64,000 nucleotides of DNA from Afipia massiliensis (GTDB lineage: Bacteria > Pseudomonadota > Alphaproteobacteria > Rhizobiales > Xanthobacteraceae), in the NCBI RefSeq assembly GCF_014203115.1, contig NZ_JACHIJ010000005.1:310001-374000 (forward strand), given 5' to 3'. Made by a program: the position numbers and the translations under genes. How positions within the stretch are numbered: position 1 is the stretch's first letter; each line of letters opens with the position of its first letter. Below, piece by piece: positions 44,579 through 53,775 of this stretch. The notes beneath the pieces are model-generated. The model did no database searches. It saw nothing but the letters and a program-made list of their open reading frames with translations, and was not told the origin of the DNA.

Positions 44579-45367
44579 ATGCGCAAGATTGCTGTTCTTC
44601 TTCTCGCTGCCGCAGGCGTTGGCCTGGCAGGCGCGGCTTCCGCAGCCGATCTCGGCACCGCACCGATCTACCGCAAGGCGCCTCCCGTGCAGGTGTTCAC
44701 TTGGACCGGCGGTTACATCGGCGGTTACATCGGCGGCGCATTCGGTGCAGAAGATGTCGTGACCGGCGTGCCGCTCAATGGCGCTGGCGCACCGATCTTC
44801 GCTGGCCCCGCAGCGTCCTACGGCTACAACTCGAGCGTGATCGGCGGCTACACCAGCGGCTACAACTACCAGTTCGCTCCGAACTGGGTGATCGGTTACG
44901 AAGGTGAAACCGGCTACATCGGCCTCAAGGGTTCATCCGCCTATGCCGGATCGGCGACCTCGATCGCAACAACTCGCGCTGAAGGCCTCTATAGCGTCTG
45001 GGCCGCTCGCTTCGGTTACGCGTTCGACCGCTCGCTGATCTACGTCAAGGGCGGCGCGGCTCTGGTCGATTTCGAGACCGGTGTGTCCAACGGTACGGCA
45101 GGCACCCACATCGACACCATGCACACCAAGTATCGCCTCGGTTACGCAATCGGCGGCGGCTGGGAGTATGCTCTCGACAACAAGTGGAGCGTGAAGGCCG
45201 AATACCTCTATCTCGGCTTCGACAACAACATCACCACCACTGGCAACTTCACTGGCCCTCCGACTCAGGTCTGGACGACGACCAGCCTCCCCGGCATTCA
45301 TACCGCCAAGGTCGGTCTGAACTACAAGTTCGACATGCTCGGCTACGTCCTCGGCATCGTTCGCTAA
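44579..45367 (+). CDS. Outer membrane beta-barrel protein (Omp25/Omp31-like)
   Basis: A 262-residue outer-membrane protein. After the signal peptide (MRKIAVLLLAAAGVGLAGAA, cleavage near ASAADL) come repeated beta strands with aromatic ends, such as WTGGYIGGYIGGAFGAEDV, NYQFAPNWVIGYEGETGYI, WAARFGYAFDRSLIYVKGGA, WEYALDNKWSVKAEYLYLGF and TAKVGLNYKFDML. This is the eight-stranded OmpW/Omp25/Omp31-type pattern seen in Brucella and other Rhizobiales, usually structural porin-like proteins. ATG 44579 (MRKIAVLLLAA) is chosen over the in-frame upstream start at 44546. A strong terminator follows 25 bp after the stop. Confidence 0.88.
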   Translation: MRKIAVLLLAAAGVGLAGAASAADLGTAPIYRKAPPVQVFTWTGGYIGGYIGGAFGAEDVVTGVPLNGAGAPIFAGPAASYGYNSSVIGGYTSGYNYQFAPNWVIGYEGETGYIGLKGSSAYAGSATSIATTRAEGLYSVWAARFGYAFDRSLIYVKGGAALVDFETGVSNGTAGTHIDTMHTKYRLGYAIGGGWEYALDNKWSVKAEYLYLGFDNNITTTGNFTGPPTQVWTTTSLPGIHTAKVGLNYKFDMLGYVLGIVR

Positions 45368-45391
45368 GCGCCGACAGTTCTCTAAAACGTC

Positions 45392-45420
45392 AAAGCCCCG
45401 GACATGGTCCGGGGCTTTTT
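45392..45420 (+). terminator. Terminator after the outer-membrane beta-barrel gene
   Basis: GCCCCGGAC pairs with GTCCGGGGC around ATG (45395-45415), flanked by AAA and TTTTT. It lies 25 bp after the stop codon and is a textbook Rho-independent terminator. Confidence 0.95.
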
Positions 45421-45512
45421 CTGTTTGTCGCAAATCTTATCAACGACCCTTTGTCGCCGTGTCATGACCCGCGGCTAGGCTGCAGGCTCCTCACATCAGC
45501 AAGGAGCCGATC

Positions 45513-45770
45513 ATGAGACTGAAAGCAGGCGACGTCGTTGTTCTTAAATCCGGCGGTCAGGCGATGACTGTCGCCGAGGCCACCGACGAGACGGTCGAGT
45601 GCATCTGGCTCGGCGAAGAAGGCGACCTGTTCCGCGAGAAGCTTCCGGCGTCCGTTCTCGAAGTTGCTCACATCGACATGTCGGACGATGAGGACGAGCA
45701 CGACGAAGACGAAGACAGCGAAGAAAAGAGCGAAGACCATCACGCGAAGAAAACGGCGGAAGTCGCCTGA
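45513..45770 (+). CDS. DUF2158 protein with acidic tail
   Basis: An 85-residue protein whose first 50 residues (KAGDVVVLKSGGQAMTVAEA, CIWLGEEGDLFREKLPASVL) are a DUF2158/YodC domain, a small SH3-like barrel of unknown role. Residues 54-80 are extremely acidic (SDDEDEHDEDEDSEEKSEDH) with two histidines, then a lysine pair. Such a tail is unusual and may bind metals or a basic partner. AAGGAG 7 nt before ATG 45513. Convergent with the CCA-adding enzyme. Confidence 0.8.
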   Translation: MRLKAGDVVVLKSGGQAMTVAEATDETVECIWLGEEGDLFREKLPASVLEVAHIDMSDDEDEHDEDEDSEEKSEDHHAKKTAEVA

Positions 45771-45821
45771 AACCGTGCATCGCTGAACAGAGACGCCGCC
45801 GGAATTGTCCGGCAGCATCGA

Positions 45822-47078
45822 TCAAAGCCGGTGATCCCGCGTGAATCTCGCGACGGTGTCATCGGCGATGATCTTCAGCGCCGCTGCATCGAGCGAAAAC
45901 TGCATCGCCAGCCACGCATCCTCGGCCAGCGTCAGGACGTGGCCGAGCGCCGGACCCTCCGCGATGCCACGCGCAATGAAGTCCGCCGCCTTGAGCGGGA
46001 AAACCGGCGCCGTCCAGCGCTGCGGCAGCGTCGCCAGATCACGCCACTGAGGCGAATTGAAATCCCGCCCCGCCCGCGCCCATGCCAGCATGATCCGGTC
46101 GAGATAGCGCGGCGCACCCAGCCGGTACAACCTGCGCTGCGCCGTCGCCTCGTCCATGCCGGCCGCCCGCCACCAGCGATGCCCCATCGAATCGAGGCGC
46201 TTGGTTTCGGCATTGGACAGTCGCCAACGAAGCGACAGGCGCTTCGCATCTTCGGTAACCGCGACCCCCAATGCGCCAAGGCGGAGCGTTGCGTCCGGTC
46301 CAATCCCCAGCTCGCGCTCGGCGGCGATCATGTTGGCGAGAGCGCCGTGATAGACTACGCCCGCCGTCAGCCGTAGCAACAATCCAGCGTCGTCCATCGC
46401 CACCAGCGCCGGTGCCGCCCCCTTCGCCACCATCAACTTGAGCATTTCCATCCGGATCCGCTCTGCGGAGAGGCCTGACAGGCCGTCGCGCCCGGCAATG
46501 CAGGCCTCATACCCGGCAGGGTCTGGCGCACCCTCGCCATAAGCTGCGTGAATCCGGAAGAAGCGCAGGATTCGCAGGTAATCCTCGGCGATGCGCTGCG
46601 CAGGCTCGCCGATGAAACGCACGCGACGGACTTCGATGTCCGCCAGTCCGCCGACCTCGTCGTGAACAACACCATCCGGCGTCGCTGACAAGCCGTTGAT
46701 GGTGAAGTCACGGCGCATTGCGTCGCGCCTCCAGTCGCGGCCGAAGGCCACCTTGGCCTTGCGCCCGAAGGTCTCGATGTCCTCGCGCAGCGTGGTCACT
46801 TCGAACGGCTGGCCCTCGATCACCAGCGTGACCGTGCCATGTTCCACGCCGGTCGGCACCGATTTGATATGCGCAAGCTTGGCGCGGCGGATCACCTCGT
46901 CCGGCAGCGCCGTGGTCGCGATATCGATATCGCCCACGGGAAGATCGAGCAGCGCATTGCGCACAGCGCCGCCCGCCACCCGCGCCTCTTCGCCGTCCGC
47001 ATTGAGCAAAGCGAGCACCCGCGCCGTCGCGCCTGATCTCAACCAGGGGGCGTCGCGCAGCGAACGCGGAGCGCTCAT
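45822..47078 (-). CDS. cca: CCA-adding tRNA nucleotidyltransferase
   Basis: This enzyme builds or repairs the CCA end of tRNAs. The 418-residue class II enzyme has the nucleotidyltransferase motif GGAVRNALLDLPVGDIDIAT (about residues 37-56), then RRDAMRRDFTINGLSATPDG, and IRFIGEPAQRIAEDYLRILR-like head and neck sequences (VRFIGEPAQRIAEDYLRILR). The C-terminal half is a helical tail, as in alphaproteobacterial Cca. Start ATG 47078 overlaps the DUF6111 stop (47075), so it is translationally coupled and the last gene of a four-gene operon. Confidence 0.93.
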   Translation of the reverse strand: MSAPRSLRDAPWLRSGATARVLALLNADGEEARVAGGAVRNALLDLPVGDIDIATTALPDEVIRRAKLAHIKSVPTGVEHGTVTLVIEGQPFEVTTLREDIETFGRKAKVAFGRDWRRDAMRRDFTINGLSATPDGVVHDEVGGLADIEVRRVRFIGEPAQRIAEDYLRILRFFRIHAAYGEGAPDPAGYEACIAGRDGLSGLSAERIRMEMLKLMVAKGAAPALVAMDDAGLLLRLTAGVVYHGALANMIAAERELGIGPDATLRLGALGVAVTEDAKRLSLRWRLSNAETKRLDSMGHRWWRAAGMDEATAQRRLYRLGAPRYLDRIMLAWARAGRDFNSPQWRDLATLPQRWTAPVFPLKAADFIARGIAEGPALGHVLTLAEDAWLAMQFSLDAAALKIIADDTVARFTRDHRL

Positions 47079-47338
47079 TTCTCGGACCCCCGGATCAGCT
47101 TGCCGTCCTCAACGCGCGCGGGCGTATAGGTCGAGCCGGGAGGCGCGCCGGAAAAATGCGCCAGCAATACCAGGCTGATGATCACAAGCACGAACGCCGC
47201 CACCGCCAGCTTGCCGACGACATGCAGCGGCCACGACGACTTGACCCAGACCCCCGAGCGGCTTGCCAGAAGGAACGCCGCATAGACCGCGAATGGAATG
47301 AGGAAGATTGCGATCTCGGTGAGAACGGGACGGATCAT
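47075..47338 (-). CDS. DUF6111 small membrane protein
   Basis: An 87-residue protein with two membrane segments (TEIAIFLIPFAVYAAFLLAS and VGKLAVAAFVLVIISLVLLA), with a basic/proline-rich tail (PPGSTYTPARVEDGKLIRGS). It is a known DUF6111-type family of alphaproteobacteria with no assigned function. Both ends overlap neighbours by four bases (ATGA): NUDIX stop at 47335 and cca start at 47078. The strict coupling suggests related expression, perhaps in RNA or nucleotide upkeep. Confidence 0.8.
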   Translation of the reverse strand: MIRPVLTEIAIFLIPFAVYAAFLLASRSGVWVKSSWPLHVVGKLAVAAFVLVIISLVLLAHFSGAPPGSTYTPARVEDGKLIRGSEK

Positions 47339-48027
47339 GAAAGACAGATCCGCTCATACATCGCGCGCAGCATACCCGCGGTCGCGCCCCAGATGTAGTG
47401 CGTCTCGAACGGCATCTCATAAAACGAGCGCTGCATACCGCGGAATTCCTTGCTGCCGAGCTTGTGATTGACCGGGTCCATCAGGAACGCCAGCGGCACC
47501 TCGAACGCGGCATCCACTTCATTCGCATTGATCGTGAGTTCGAAGCCCGGCCGGACACGCGCCAGCGTCGGCAGAATCCGAAATCCGAAGCCGGTTGCAT
47601 ACACATCGAGGTAACCGATCGGTTCGACGAAATCCCGCTTGAGCCCGATCTCCTCGTCGGCTTCGCGCAGCGCCGCATCCATCGGCGAGGCATCCGTCGG
47701 ATCGATCTTGCCGCCGGGAAACGATATCTGTCCGGCGTGCTCGTTGAGATGTTCGGCGCGTTTGGTCAGCAGCACCATCGGCACATCGCGCTCCACGATC
47801 GGAACGAGAACCGCCGCCGGACGCACAGGACGTTCTTTCGCGATGATTTCCAGCATCGCATCGGTGCCGAAATCGCCCGTCGGCGCCAGCACGGCGGCGT
47901 CGGTCAATCCAGGCGGCACATCGAAATTCAGGCGTTCGCGCGACCGGCGAAAGAATTCGCCGGACGTGATCTCGGCCGCTGCGGCGATGTTGTCAGGGAC
48001 CGCGTCCCTCAAAACAGTCTTCGTCAA
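47335..48027 (-). CDS. NUDIX hydrolase, CoA pyrophosphatase type
   Basis: A 230-residue NUDIX protein. Its Nudix box is GGKIDPTDASPMDAALREADEEIG, read in two parts: GGKIDPTDAS and READEEIG, the second with the catalytic glutamates. The upstream RPAAVLVPIVERDVPMVLLTKR and downstream GYLDVYATGFGFRILP are typical for the CoA diphosphatase (YeaB/NudL) group, which cuts CoA or acyl-CoA. The start is TTG 48027, with GAGGAT 7 nt upstream; the longer frame to 48201 would overlap DUF1285. Downstream ATGA overlap with DUF6111. Confidence 0.9.
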   Translation of the reverse strand: MTKTVLRDAVPDNIAAAAEITSGEFFRRSRERLNFDVPPGLTDAAVLAPTGDFGTDAMLEIIAKERPVRPAAVLVPIVERDVPMVLLTKRAEHLNEHAGQISFPGGKIDPTDASPMDAALREADEEIGLKRDFVEPIGYLDVYATGFGFRILPTLARVRPGFELTINANEVDAAFEVPLAFLMDPVNHKLGSKEFRGMQRSFYEMPFETHYIWGATAGMLRAMYERICLS

Positions 48028-48043
48028 CCCAAATCCTCTTTTG

Positions 48044-48652
48044 TCAAACAGGGTCGCGCGCCTGCGCGGCGTCCGCCATCGAGAAGAACTCGCCGCCCGA
48101 CGTGACCCCGAACATCTCTCGGCCATCGACGGTGCGAATTTCACCCATCTCGACCAGATCATAATAGAGCGCGCGTGTGACTTTTGCCCACAAATCCGCA
48201 CGCACGTGGAGGTATGGCGTTAACCCACCGTCGGCGGCCGCTTCGAACCGCAGCCGGTGGGCGCCATCGCATGGCACCCATTCGTCGACATTGGTGCGGA
48301 AACTCAACGCCCGCGCCGCGCCGTCGCCGTCCTGTTCCATCTCCACGGCGAGAAACGGCGCGTCATCGACGCGGATACCAACTTTCTCCACCGGAGTGAC
48401 CAGAAAATACTTGCCGTCCTCGCGCTTGAGAATTGTCGAAAACAGCTTCACCAGCGCCGGCCGCCCGATCGGTGTCCCAAGATAGAACCATGTGCCGTCG
48501 TTCGCGATCCGCATGTCGAGATCGCCGCAGAACGGCGGATTCCACAAATGGACCGGCGGCAGACCTTTTGTCGCAGCACCGCGCGCAGCGTGAGTCAGCC
48601 CGTCCAGACGCTGGATCGGATTCGGCTCCTGTTTCTGCCCTTGGTTCGCCAT
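48044..48652 (-). CDS. DUF1285 protein
   Basis: A 202-residue protein of the DUF1285 family, found in alphaproteobacteria and pseudomonads. It is beta-rich: VHLWNPPFCGDLDMRIANDG, WFYLGTPIGRPALVKLFSTI, EDGKYFLVTPVEKVGIRVDD, PYLHVRADLWAKVTRALYYD. No known active-site motif. Function unknown. The start is ATG 48652; 48808 is open in frame but not supported. It heads the operon DUF1285-NUDIX-DUF6111-cca. The 308 bp upstream to moxR contain the divergent promoters and the small repeats described separately. Confidence 0.85.
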   Translation of the reverse strand: MANQGQKQEPNPIQRLDGLTHAARGAATKGLPPVHLWNPPFCGDLDMRIANDGTWFYLGTPIGRPALVKLFSTILKREDGKYFLVTPVEKVGIRVDDAPFLAVEMEQDGDGAARALSFRTNVDEWVPCDGAHRLRFEAAADGGLTPYLHVRADLWAKVTRALYYDLVEMGEIRTVDGREMFGVTSGGEFFSMADAAQARDPV

Positions 48653-48837
48653 TGTTTGCCCTGACCGTTGACGCTTCTGTTTGGCACGAATGGTGCACAA
48701 CAAGAAGCCGAGAGACCGCTGATCGAGAACGCATGACAACGACCAACAAATCGTCCCGGCGTCCGGCGCGATTACTCGCCACATCGTGATGAGTTTCAAG
48801 CCCCCCACCCGCTAATGTGGGGACAGGCTGAATGGGT

Positions 48838-48857
48838 GAATACATAAGAGAATACAT
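48838..48857 (+). repeat. Direct repeat GAATACAT upstream of moxR
   Basis: GAATACAT occurs at 48838-48845 and 48850-48857, 12 bp apart, about 105 bp before the moxR start. A CCCCAC/GTGGGG hairpin lies just before it (48804-48822). It may be an activator site; the evidence is only the repetition. Confidence 0.4.
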
Positions 48858-48961
48858 GGCCTTTGCACGAGTTTAGCATGGGCCTGCGGTCTGAAGTCTG
48901 GGCTTTGAGTCCCGCGGAACCCGAAGACGGAATCGTGCGGTCCACGCAAGGAGCGATAAAT

Positions 48962-49966
48962 ATGGCTGGCGCAGAAGGTGTCGAGAAACTGGAAGACGTG
49001 ATCGTGCGCTCGGCCGAGCAGATCGCGGGGAACATCCGCACCGCCCGGGAAGCGGTGTCGACCGTCATCTTCGGACAGGAGCGTGTCGTCGAAAATGCGC
49101 TGGTCACAATCCTGTCGGGCGGACACGCATTGCTGATCGGCGTTCCGGGTCTGGCGAAGACCAAGCTGGTCGAAACACTGGGCATCACGCTCGGCCTCGA
49201 TGCCAAGCGCGTGCAGTTCACGCCGGACCTGATGCCGTCGGATATTCTCGGAGCTGAAGTGCTGGATGAAAGCGTCAGCGGCAAGCGCTCATTCCGCTTC
49301 ATCGCGGGGCCGGTGTTCGCACAACTCCTGATGGCAGACGAAATCAACCGCGCCAGCCCGCGCACGCAGTCTGCGTTGCTGCAGGCGATGCAAGAGCAGC
49401 ACATCACCGTCGCCGGCGCGCGCCACGATCTGCCGAAGCCGTTCCATGTGCTCGCCACGCAGAATCCGCTGGAGCAGGAAGGCACCTATCCGCTGCCGGA
49501 AGCCCAGCTCGACCGCTTCCTGATGGAAATCGATGTCGAATATCCGGACCGTGACGCCGAGCGCAAGATCCTGTTCGACACCACCGGCGCGGACCAGTCG
49601 GTCGCGAAAGTGGCGATGACCGCCGAAACGCTGCTCACCGCACAGCGGCTGGTGCGCCGCCTGCCGGTCGGCGATTCCGTGGTTGAGGCGATTCTGTCCC
49701 TCGTCCGCTCCGCGCGTCCGGGTGAGGATAGCGGCGAAATCGGCAAGTCGATCGCGTGGGGACCGGGTCCGCGCGCCAGCCAGGCACTGATGCTCGCGGT
49801 TCGCGCGCGCGCGCTGCTCGACGGACGGCTCGCGCCGTCGATCGACGACGTGCTGGATCTCGCGGAGCCCGTATTGAAGCATCGCATGGCGCTGACGTTC
49901 TCGGCGCGCGCGGAGGGCCGCACCATTCCCGACATCATCAAGCAACTCAAATCACGGATCGGTTGA
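48962..49966 (+). CDS. MoxR-type AAA+ ATPase
   Basis: MoxR ATPases are chaperone-like AAA+ proteins that help assemble or activate metalloenzymes and membrane complexes, always near DUF58 and VWA partners. The 334-residue protein has Walker A in LLIGVPGLAKTKLVETL, Walker B in LLMADEINRASPRTQSALLQ, and the sensor region HVLATQNPLEQEGTYPLPEA, RFLMEIDVEYPDRD. The alpha-helical lid is the last 80 residues. ATG 48962 (MAGAEGVEKL) is preceded by AAGGAG. The next gene starts in the last base of its stop (TGATG). Confidence 0.93.
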   Translation: MAGAEGVEKLEDVIVRSAEQIAGNIRTAREAVSTVIFGQERVVENALVTILSGGHALLIGVPGLAKTKLVETLGITLGLDAKRVQFTPDLMPSDILGAEVLDESVSGKRSFRFIAGPVFAQLLMADEINRASPRTQSALLQAMQEQHITVAGARHDLPKPFHVLATQNPLEQEGTYPLPEAQLDRFLMEIDVEYPDRDAERKILFDTTGADQSVAKVAMTAETLLTAQRLVRRLPVGDSVVEAILSLVRSARPGEDSGEIGKSIAWGPGPRASQALMLAVRARALLDGRLAPSIDDVLDLAEPVLKHRMALTFSARAEGRTIPDIIKQLKSRIG

Positions 49967-50910
49967 TGGCAGCACGGCCGCAACCAGCACTTCAGGAGAT
50001 CGAAGCAGTCCGGCGTGCCGATGGTGAAAGCCGTTCGCTCGCCGCGTCGCTGCCGCGTCTCGTGCTGGAAGCGCGGCGCATCTCGGCCAACGTGATCCAC
50101 GGCCTGCACGGGCGGCGGCGCGCCGGCACCGGCGAAAATTTCTGGCAATATCGCCGCTTCGTCTCCGGCGAAGCCGCGCAGAATGTCGACTGGCGGCGTT
50201 CGGCGCGCGACGATCATCTTTACGTCCGCGAGCAGGAATGGGAGGCCGCGCACACCGTGTGGCTGTGGCCGGATCGCTCCAAATCGATGGCGTTCGCCTC
50301 GAAGACCGCGCGCGACAGCAAGCTCGAGCGCGCGCTGGTGGTGACGTTCGCGCTGGCCGACCTGCTGGTCGCAGGCGGCGAGCGCGTCGGCATTCCCGGC
50401 CTGATGAATCCGAGTTCGAGCAGCAACATCGTCGACAAGATGGCGCAGGCCATCGTGCACGACACCGTCGCGCGTTCGAGCCTGCCGCCGTCCTTCGTGC
50501 CGTCGGCGCTGTCGGAAGTCGTGGTGCTGTCTGATTTCTGGTCGCCCATCGGCGACATCCGCGCCATGCTCGCCGGACTCTCCTCGTCGGGCGCGCACGG
50601 CACACTATTGCAGGTCGTCGATCCCGCCGAGGAGACATTCCCCTATTCCGGCCGTGTCGAATTCGTCGAGCCCGAGGGCGGCGAGGTCATCACGGCCGGG
50701 CGCGCCGAAACCTGGGCAAAGGACTATATCGCGCGCGTCGCCGCGCATCGGGCCGCCATTCGCGAGGAAACCAACAGGCTCGGCTGGCTGTTCTCGACCC
50801 ACACCACCGATCGCTCCGCTGCCGAACTTCTGTTGTATCTGCACAGCGGCATGATGGTCGCCAAAGGCAGCGCAGGCCGCGTCGCCGTGACAGCGGGGCG
50901 CAGCTCATGA
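49966..50910 (+). CDS. DUF58 protein
   Basis: A 314-residue DUF58 protein, the usual partner of MoxR ATPases. Family sequence is visible in GRRRAGTGENFWQYRRFVSG, NVDWRRSARDDHLYVREQEW and SKSMAFASKTARD, the last part resembling a degenerate VWA metal site (DRSKSM). No membrane segment is present, so it is cytosolic. It begins at ATG 49966, sharing one base with the moxR stop, and ends in a 4-bp overlap with the DUF4159 gene. It probably binds the C-terminal region of the MoxR hexamer (family knowledge). The client complex is unknown. Confidence 0.92.
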   Translation: MAARPQPALQEIEAVRRADGESRSLAASLPRLVLEARRISANVIHGLHGRRRAGTGENFWQYRRFVSGEAAQNVDWRRSARDDHLYVREQEWEAAHTVWLWPDRSKSMAFASKTARDSKLERALVVTFALADLLVAGGERVGIPGLMNPSSSSNIVDKMAQAIVHDTVARSSLPPSFVPSALSEVVVLSDFWSPIGDIRAMLAGLSSSGAHGTLLQVVDPAEETFPYSGRVEFVEPEGGEVITAGRAETWAKDYIARVAAHRAAIREETNRLGWLFSTHTTDRSAAELLLYLHSGMMVAKGSAGRVAVTAGRSS

Positions 50911-53771
50911 TGGGCCTGCCGCTCTCATTCGCCGAGCCGTGGCTGCTGATGGGACTGCTGAGCCTGCCGGCGCTGTGGTGGCTGCTGCGCGTCATGCCAC
51001 CGCGTCCGCGCCGCGTCGATTTTCCGCCGACGCGCCTGCTGTTCGACATTGCGCCGAAGGAAGAAACCCCGTCACGCTCGCCCTGGTGGCTGACACTGTT
51101 GCGCCTGCTCGCCGCCGCGCTCGTCATTCTCGCCGCCGCCGGTCCGATCTGGAATCCGGGCGAGGGCGTGACGCGCTCCAGCGCGCCGCTGGTGCTGCTC
51201 CTCGATGACGGCTGGAGCGCTGCGTCCAGCTGGGATGCACGCATCAAGACCGCCGACGAACTGATTTCCAATGCAGAGGCCGACCGGCGCGCTGTCGCGC
51301 TCGTTCCGCTGTCGGACTCGACCCGCGATATCACGCTGATTCCTGCAGGCACCGCGCGCGTGACACTGCGCCAGCTTGCGCCGAAGCCCTACTCGGTCGA
51401 ACGGGTGGAGACGCTGCCCGCGCTGACGCGCTTCCTTGCCAAGACCGGCGACGGCGAAATCGTCTGGCTCAGCGACGGCATCGATACCGGACGCGGCAGC
51501 GAGTTCACCGAAGGCCTGGCGAAAACGATTCAGGATCGCGCGCTGACGATTTTCGAAGGCGGTATGCCGCCAGCGCATGCGCTGGTCGCAGCGGAGAACG
51601 CAGCGGCGAAAATGACGGTTAAGGTGCTGCGCGCCAATACCGGCGGTGGCGACGCCGGGCTTGTGCGCGCGCTCGACCAGAAGGGCTCACCGATCGGCGA
51701 GGCGAAGTTTGCCTTCGGTGCACAGGATCGCGAAACCGAGGCGAGCTTCGACCTGCCGGTGGAATTGCGCAACGACATCACGCGCCTCGAAGTCTCCGGC
51801 GAGCGTTCCGCCGGCGCGGTCCAATTGCTCGACAAGCGCTGGCGCCGGCGCGCCATCGGCATCGTTTCCGGCGCCACGAGCGACACGGCGCAACCGCTGC
51901 TGGCCTCGACATTCTATCTCACGCGCGCGCTGGCGCCGTTCGCCGATGTGCGGCTTGGCGAGCGCGGCTCGCCTGCAGTCGCGATCGGACAGTTTCTCGA
52001 CCAGAAGCTGCCGATGATCGTGCTTGCGGACGTCGGCACCTTGTCGCCTGAGATCCGCGACCGGCTCAACACATGGATCAGGCAGGGCGGCGTGCTGGTG
52101 CGCTTCGCCGGGCCGCGCCTTGCCGCAGGCGACGACGATCTCGTGCCGGTGAGACTACGGCGTGGTGGACGCAGCCTCGGTGGCAGCCTCACCTGGGAAA
52201 AGCCGCAGCCGCTGGCGTCGTTCACCGCCGACGGACCGTTCGCTGGCCTTGCCGTTCCGAAGGACATCACCGTGACGCGTCAAGTGCTGGCCGAGCCCGA
52301 TCCCGGGCTTGCCTCAAAAAGCTGGGCCTCGCTTGCCGACGGCACGCCGCTGGTAACCGGCGAACATCGTGACAAAGGCTTGATCGCGCTGTTCCATATC
52401 AGCGCCGATATGCGCTGGTCGGACCTGCCATTGTCTGGCACCTTCGTCGAGATGCTGCGGCGAATTGTCGATATGTCCGGCTATACGGCCAACGTGGGCG
52501 CGGGTGTCGCCGCCGAAGCCGGAGCGGAAACTGTTGCGCCGATCCGCACCCTCGACGGCTTCGGCGCTTTCGGACCGCCGCCCTCCACCGCAAAGCCGTT
52601 GCGCGCGGACTATCGCGACCGCGCCACGCCCGATCATCCGCCCGGTCTTTATGGTCCAGCAGATGGCCCACTCGCGGTGAACGCACTGGCGGCTGCGGAC
52701 AGGCTCGCACCGCTTGATACCTCCGCATTGAAGGCACGCCGCGCGACCTACACCAACGCCGAACCGCGCGATCTGCGCGGCATCCTGCTCTCCACTGCAC
52801 TGGCGCTGTTCCTGATCGACGCGATCATCGTCGCTATTCTGGGCGGCGGCCTCGCGGCTCTGCTGCGGCGGCGGACGGCGACGGCAGCGCTCGCCGTCGC
52901 GTTTGCGCTGGCGTCTGTGACTGGCTTGCCCTCGCCATCTTATGCGCAAGCTCCCAAAGCTCCGGCGAAAAGTGCGCCCGCGAACCGTCCTGCAAGCAAC
53001 CCCGCCAACGATGACTTCGCCATCAAGTCTGTCGCACAGACCCGCCTCGCCTATGTCGTCACCGGAAATGCCGACGTCGATTCGATCGTCAAAGCCGGCC
53101 TGTCGGGCCTGACGCTGTTTCTGGCGCAACGCACCGCACTGGAAGCGGGCGAACCCGTCGGCGTCGATCCGGCGCGCGACGAACTCGCCTTCTTCCCGCT
53201 GGTGTACTGGCCGGTGATCACGGGCGCGCCGAAGCCATCGCAGGACGCCATCAACAAGCTCGACGCCTACATGAAGCAGGGCGGCACGGTGCTGTTCGAC
53301 ACCCGCGATGCCACCGAAGCACCACCGGGTCCGGGCGGTGAATCGCAAACCCCCGGCATGCTGACGCTGCGCGAGATTTTGTCCTCGCTTGATATTCCCG
53401 AGCTTGAGCCGGTGCCGCGCGAACACGTGCTGACCAAGACGTTCTACCTGCTGCGCGACTTCCCGGGCCGTTTCAACTCGGGGCAGACATGGGTCGAAAC
53501 ACTGCCGCGAGTCGACGACGAGGAAGCCGCCGACCGGCCCGCACGCGGTGGCGACGGCGTCTCGCCGATCATCATCACCTCGAACGATCTTGCCGGCGCA
53601 TGGGCGATGCGGACCGACGGCCAGCCGATGCTGCCGCTGACACCGGGCGATCCGCGCCAGCGCGAAATGGCCTTCCGTTCCGGCGTCAACATCGTGATGT
53701 ACACCCTGACCGGCAACTACAAGGCTGATCAGGTGCACGCACCCGCCCTCATCGAACGGCTGGGACAATAA
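50907..53771 (+). CDS. BatA-like membrane protein with C-terminal DUF4159
   Basis: A 954-residue membrane protein. Residues 1-80 are two membrane segments (WLLMGLLSLPALWWLLRVMP and WWLTLLRLLAAALVILAAAG) with BatA-type sequence. A degenerate VWA domain follows (LLLDDGWSAASSWDARI, where DDGWS replaces the metal-site DxSxS). A large extracytoplasmic region with a glutamine amidotransferase-like fold (PLLASTFYLTRALAPFADV) leads to two more membrane segments near 640-690. DUF4159 fills residues about 700-950 (LAYVVTGNADVDSIVKAGLS, DELAFFPLVYWPV, GTVLFDTRDA). It overlaps the DUF58 stop by 4 bp. DUF4159 has no known biochemical function. Confidence 0.9.
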   Translation: MMGLPLSFAEPWLLMGLLSLPALWWLLRVMPPRPRRVDFPPTRLLFDIAPKEETPSRSPWWLTLLRLLAAALVILAAAGPIWNPGEGVTRSSAPLVLLLDDGWSAASSWDARIKTADELISNAEADRRAVALVPLSDSTRDITLIPAGTARVTLRQLAPKPYSVERVETLPALTRFLAKTGDGEIVWLSDGIDTGRGSEFTEGLAKTIQDRALTIFEGGMPPAHALVAAENAAAKMTVKVLRANTGGGDAGLVRALDQKGSPIGEAKFAFGAQDRETEASFDLPVELRNDITRLEVSGERSAGAVQLLDKRWRRRAIGIVSGATSDTAQPLLASTFYLTRALAPFADVRLGERGSPAVAIGQFLDQKLPMIVLADVGTLSPEIRDRLNTWIRQGGVLVRFAGPRLAAGDDDLVPVRLRRGGRSLGGSLTWEKPQPLASFTADGPFAGLAVPKDITVTRQVLAEPDPGLASKSWASLADGTPLVTGEHRDKGLIALFHISADMRWSDLPLSGTFVEMLRRIVDMSGYTANVGAGVAAEAGAETVAPIRTLDGFGAFGPPPSTAKPLRADYRDRATPDHPPGLYGPADGPLAVNALAAADRLAPLDTSALKARRATYTNAEPRDLRGILLSTALALFLIDAIIVAILGGGLAALLRRRTATAALAVAFALASVTGLPSPSYAQAPKAPAKSAPANRPASNPANDDFAIKSVAQTRLAYVVTGNADVDSIVKAGLSGLTLFLAQRTALEAGEPVGVDPARDELAFFPLVYWPVITGAPKPSQDAINKLDAYMKQGGTVLFDTRDATEAPPGPGGESQTPGMLTLREILSSLDIPELEPVPREHVLTKTFYLLRDFPGRFNSGQTWVETLPRVDDEEAADRPARGGDGVSPIIITSNDLAGAWAMRTDGQPMLPLTPGDPRQREMAFRSGVNIVMYTLTGNYKADQVHAPALIERLGQ

Positions 53772-53775
53772 CATT

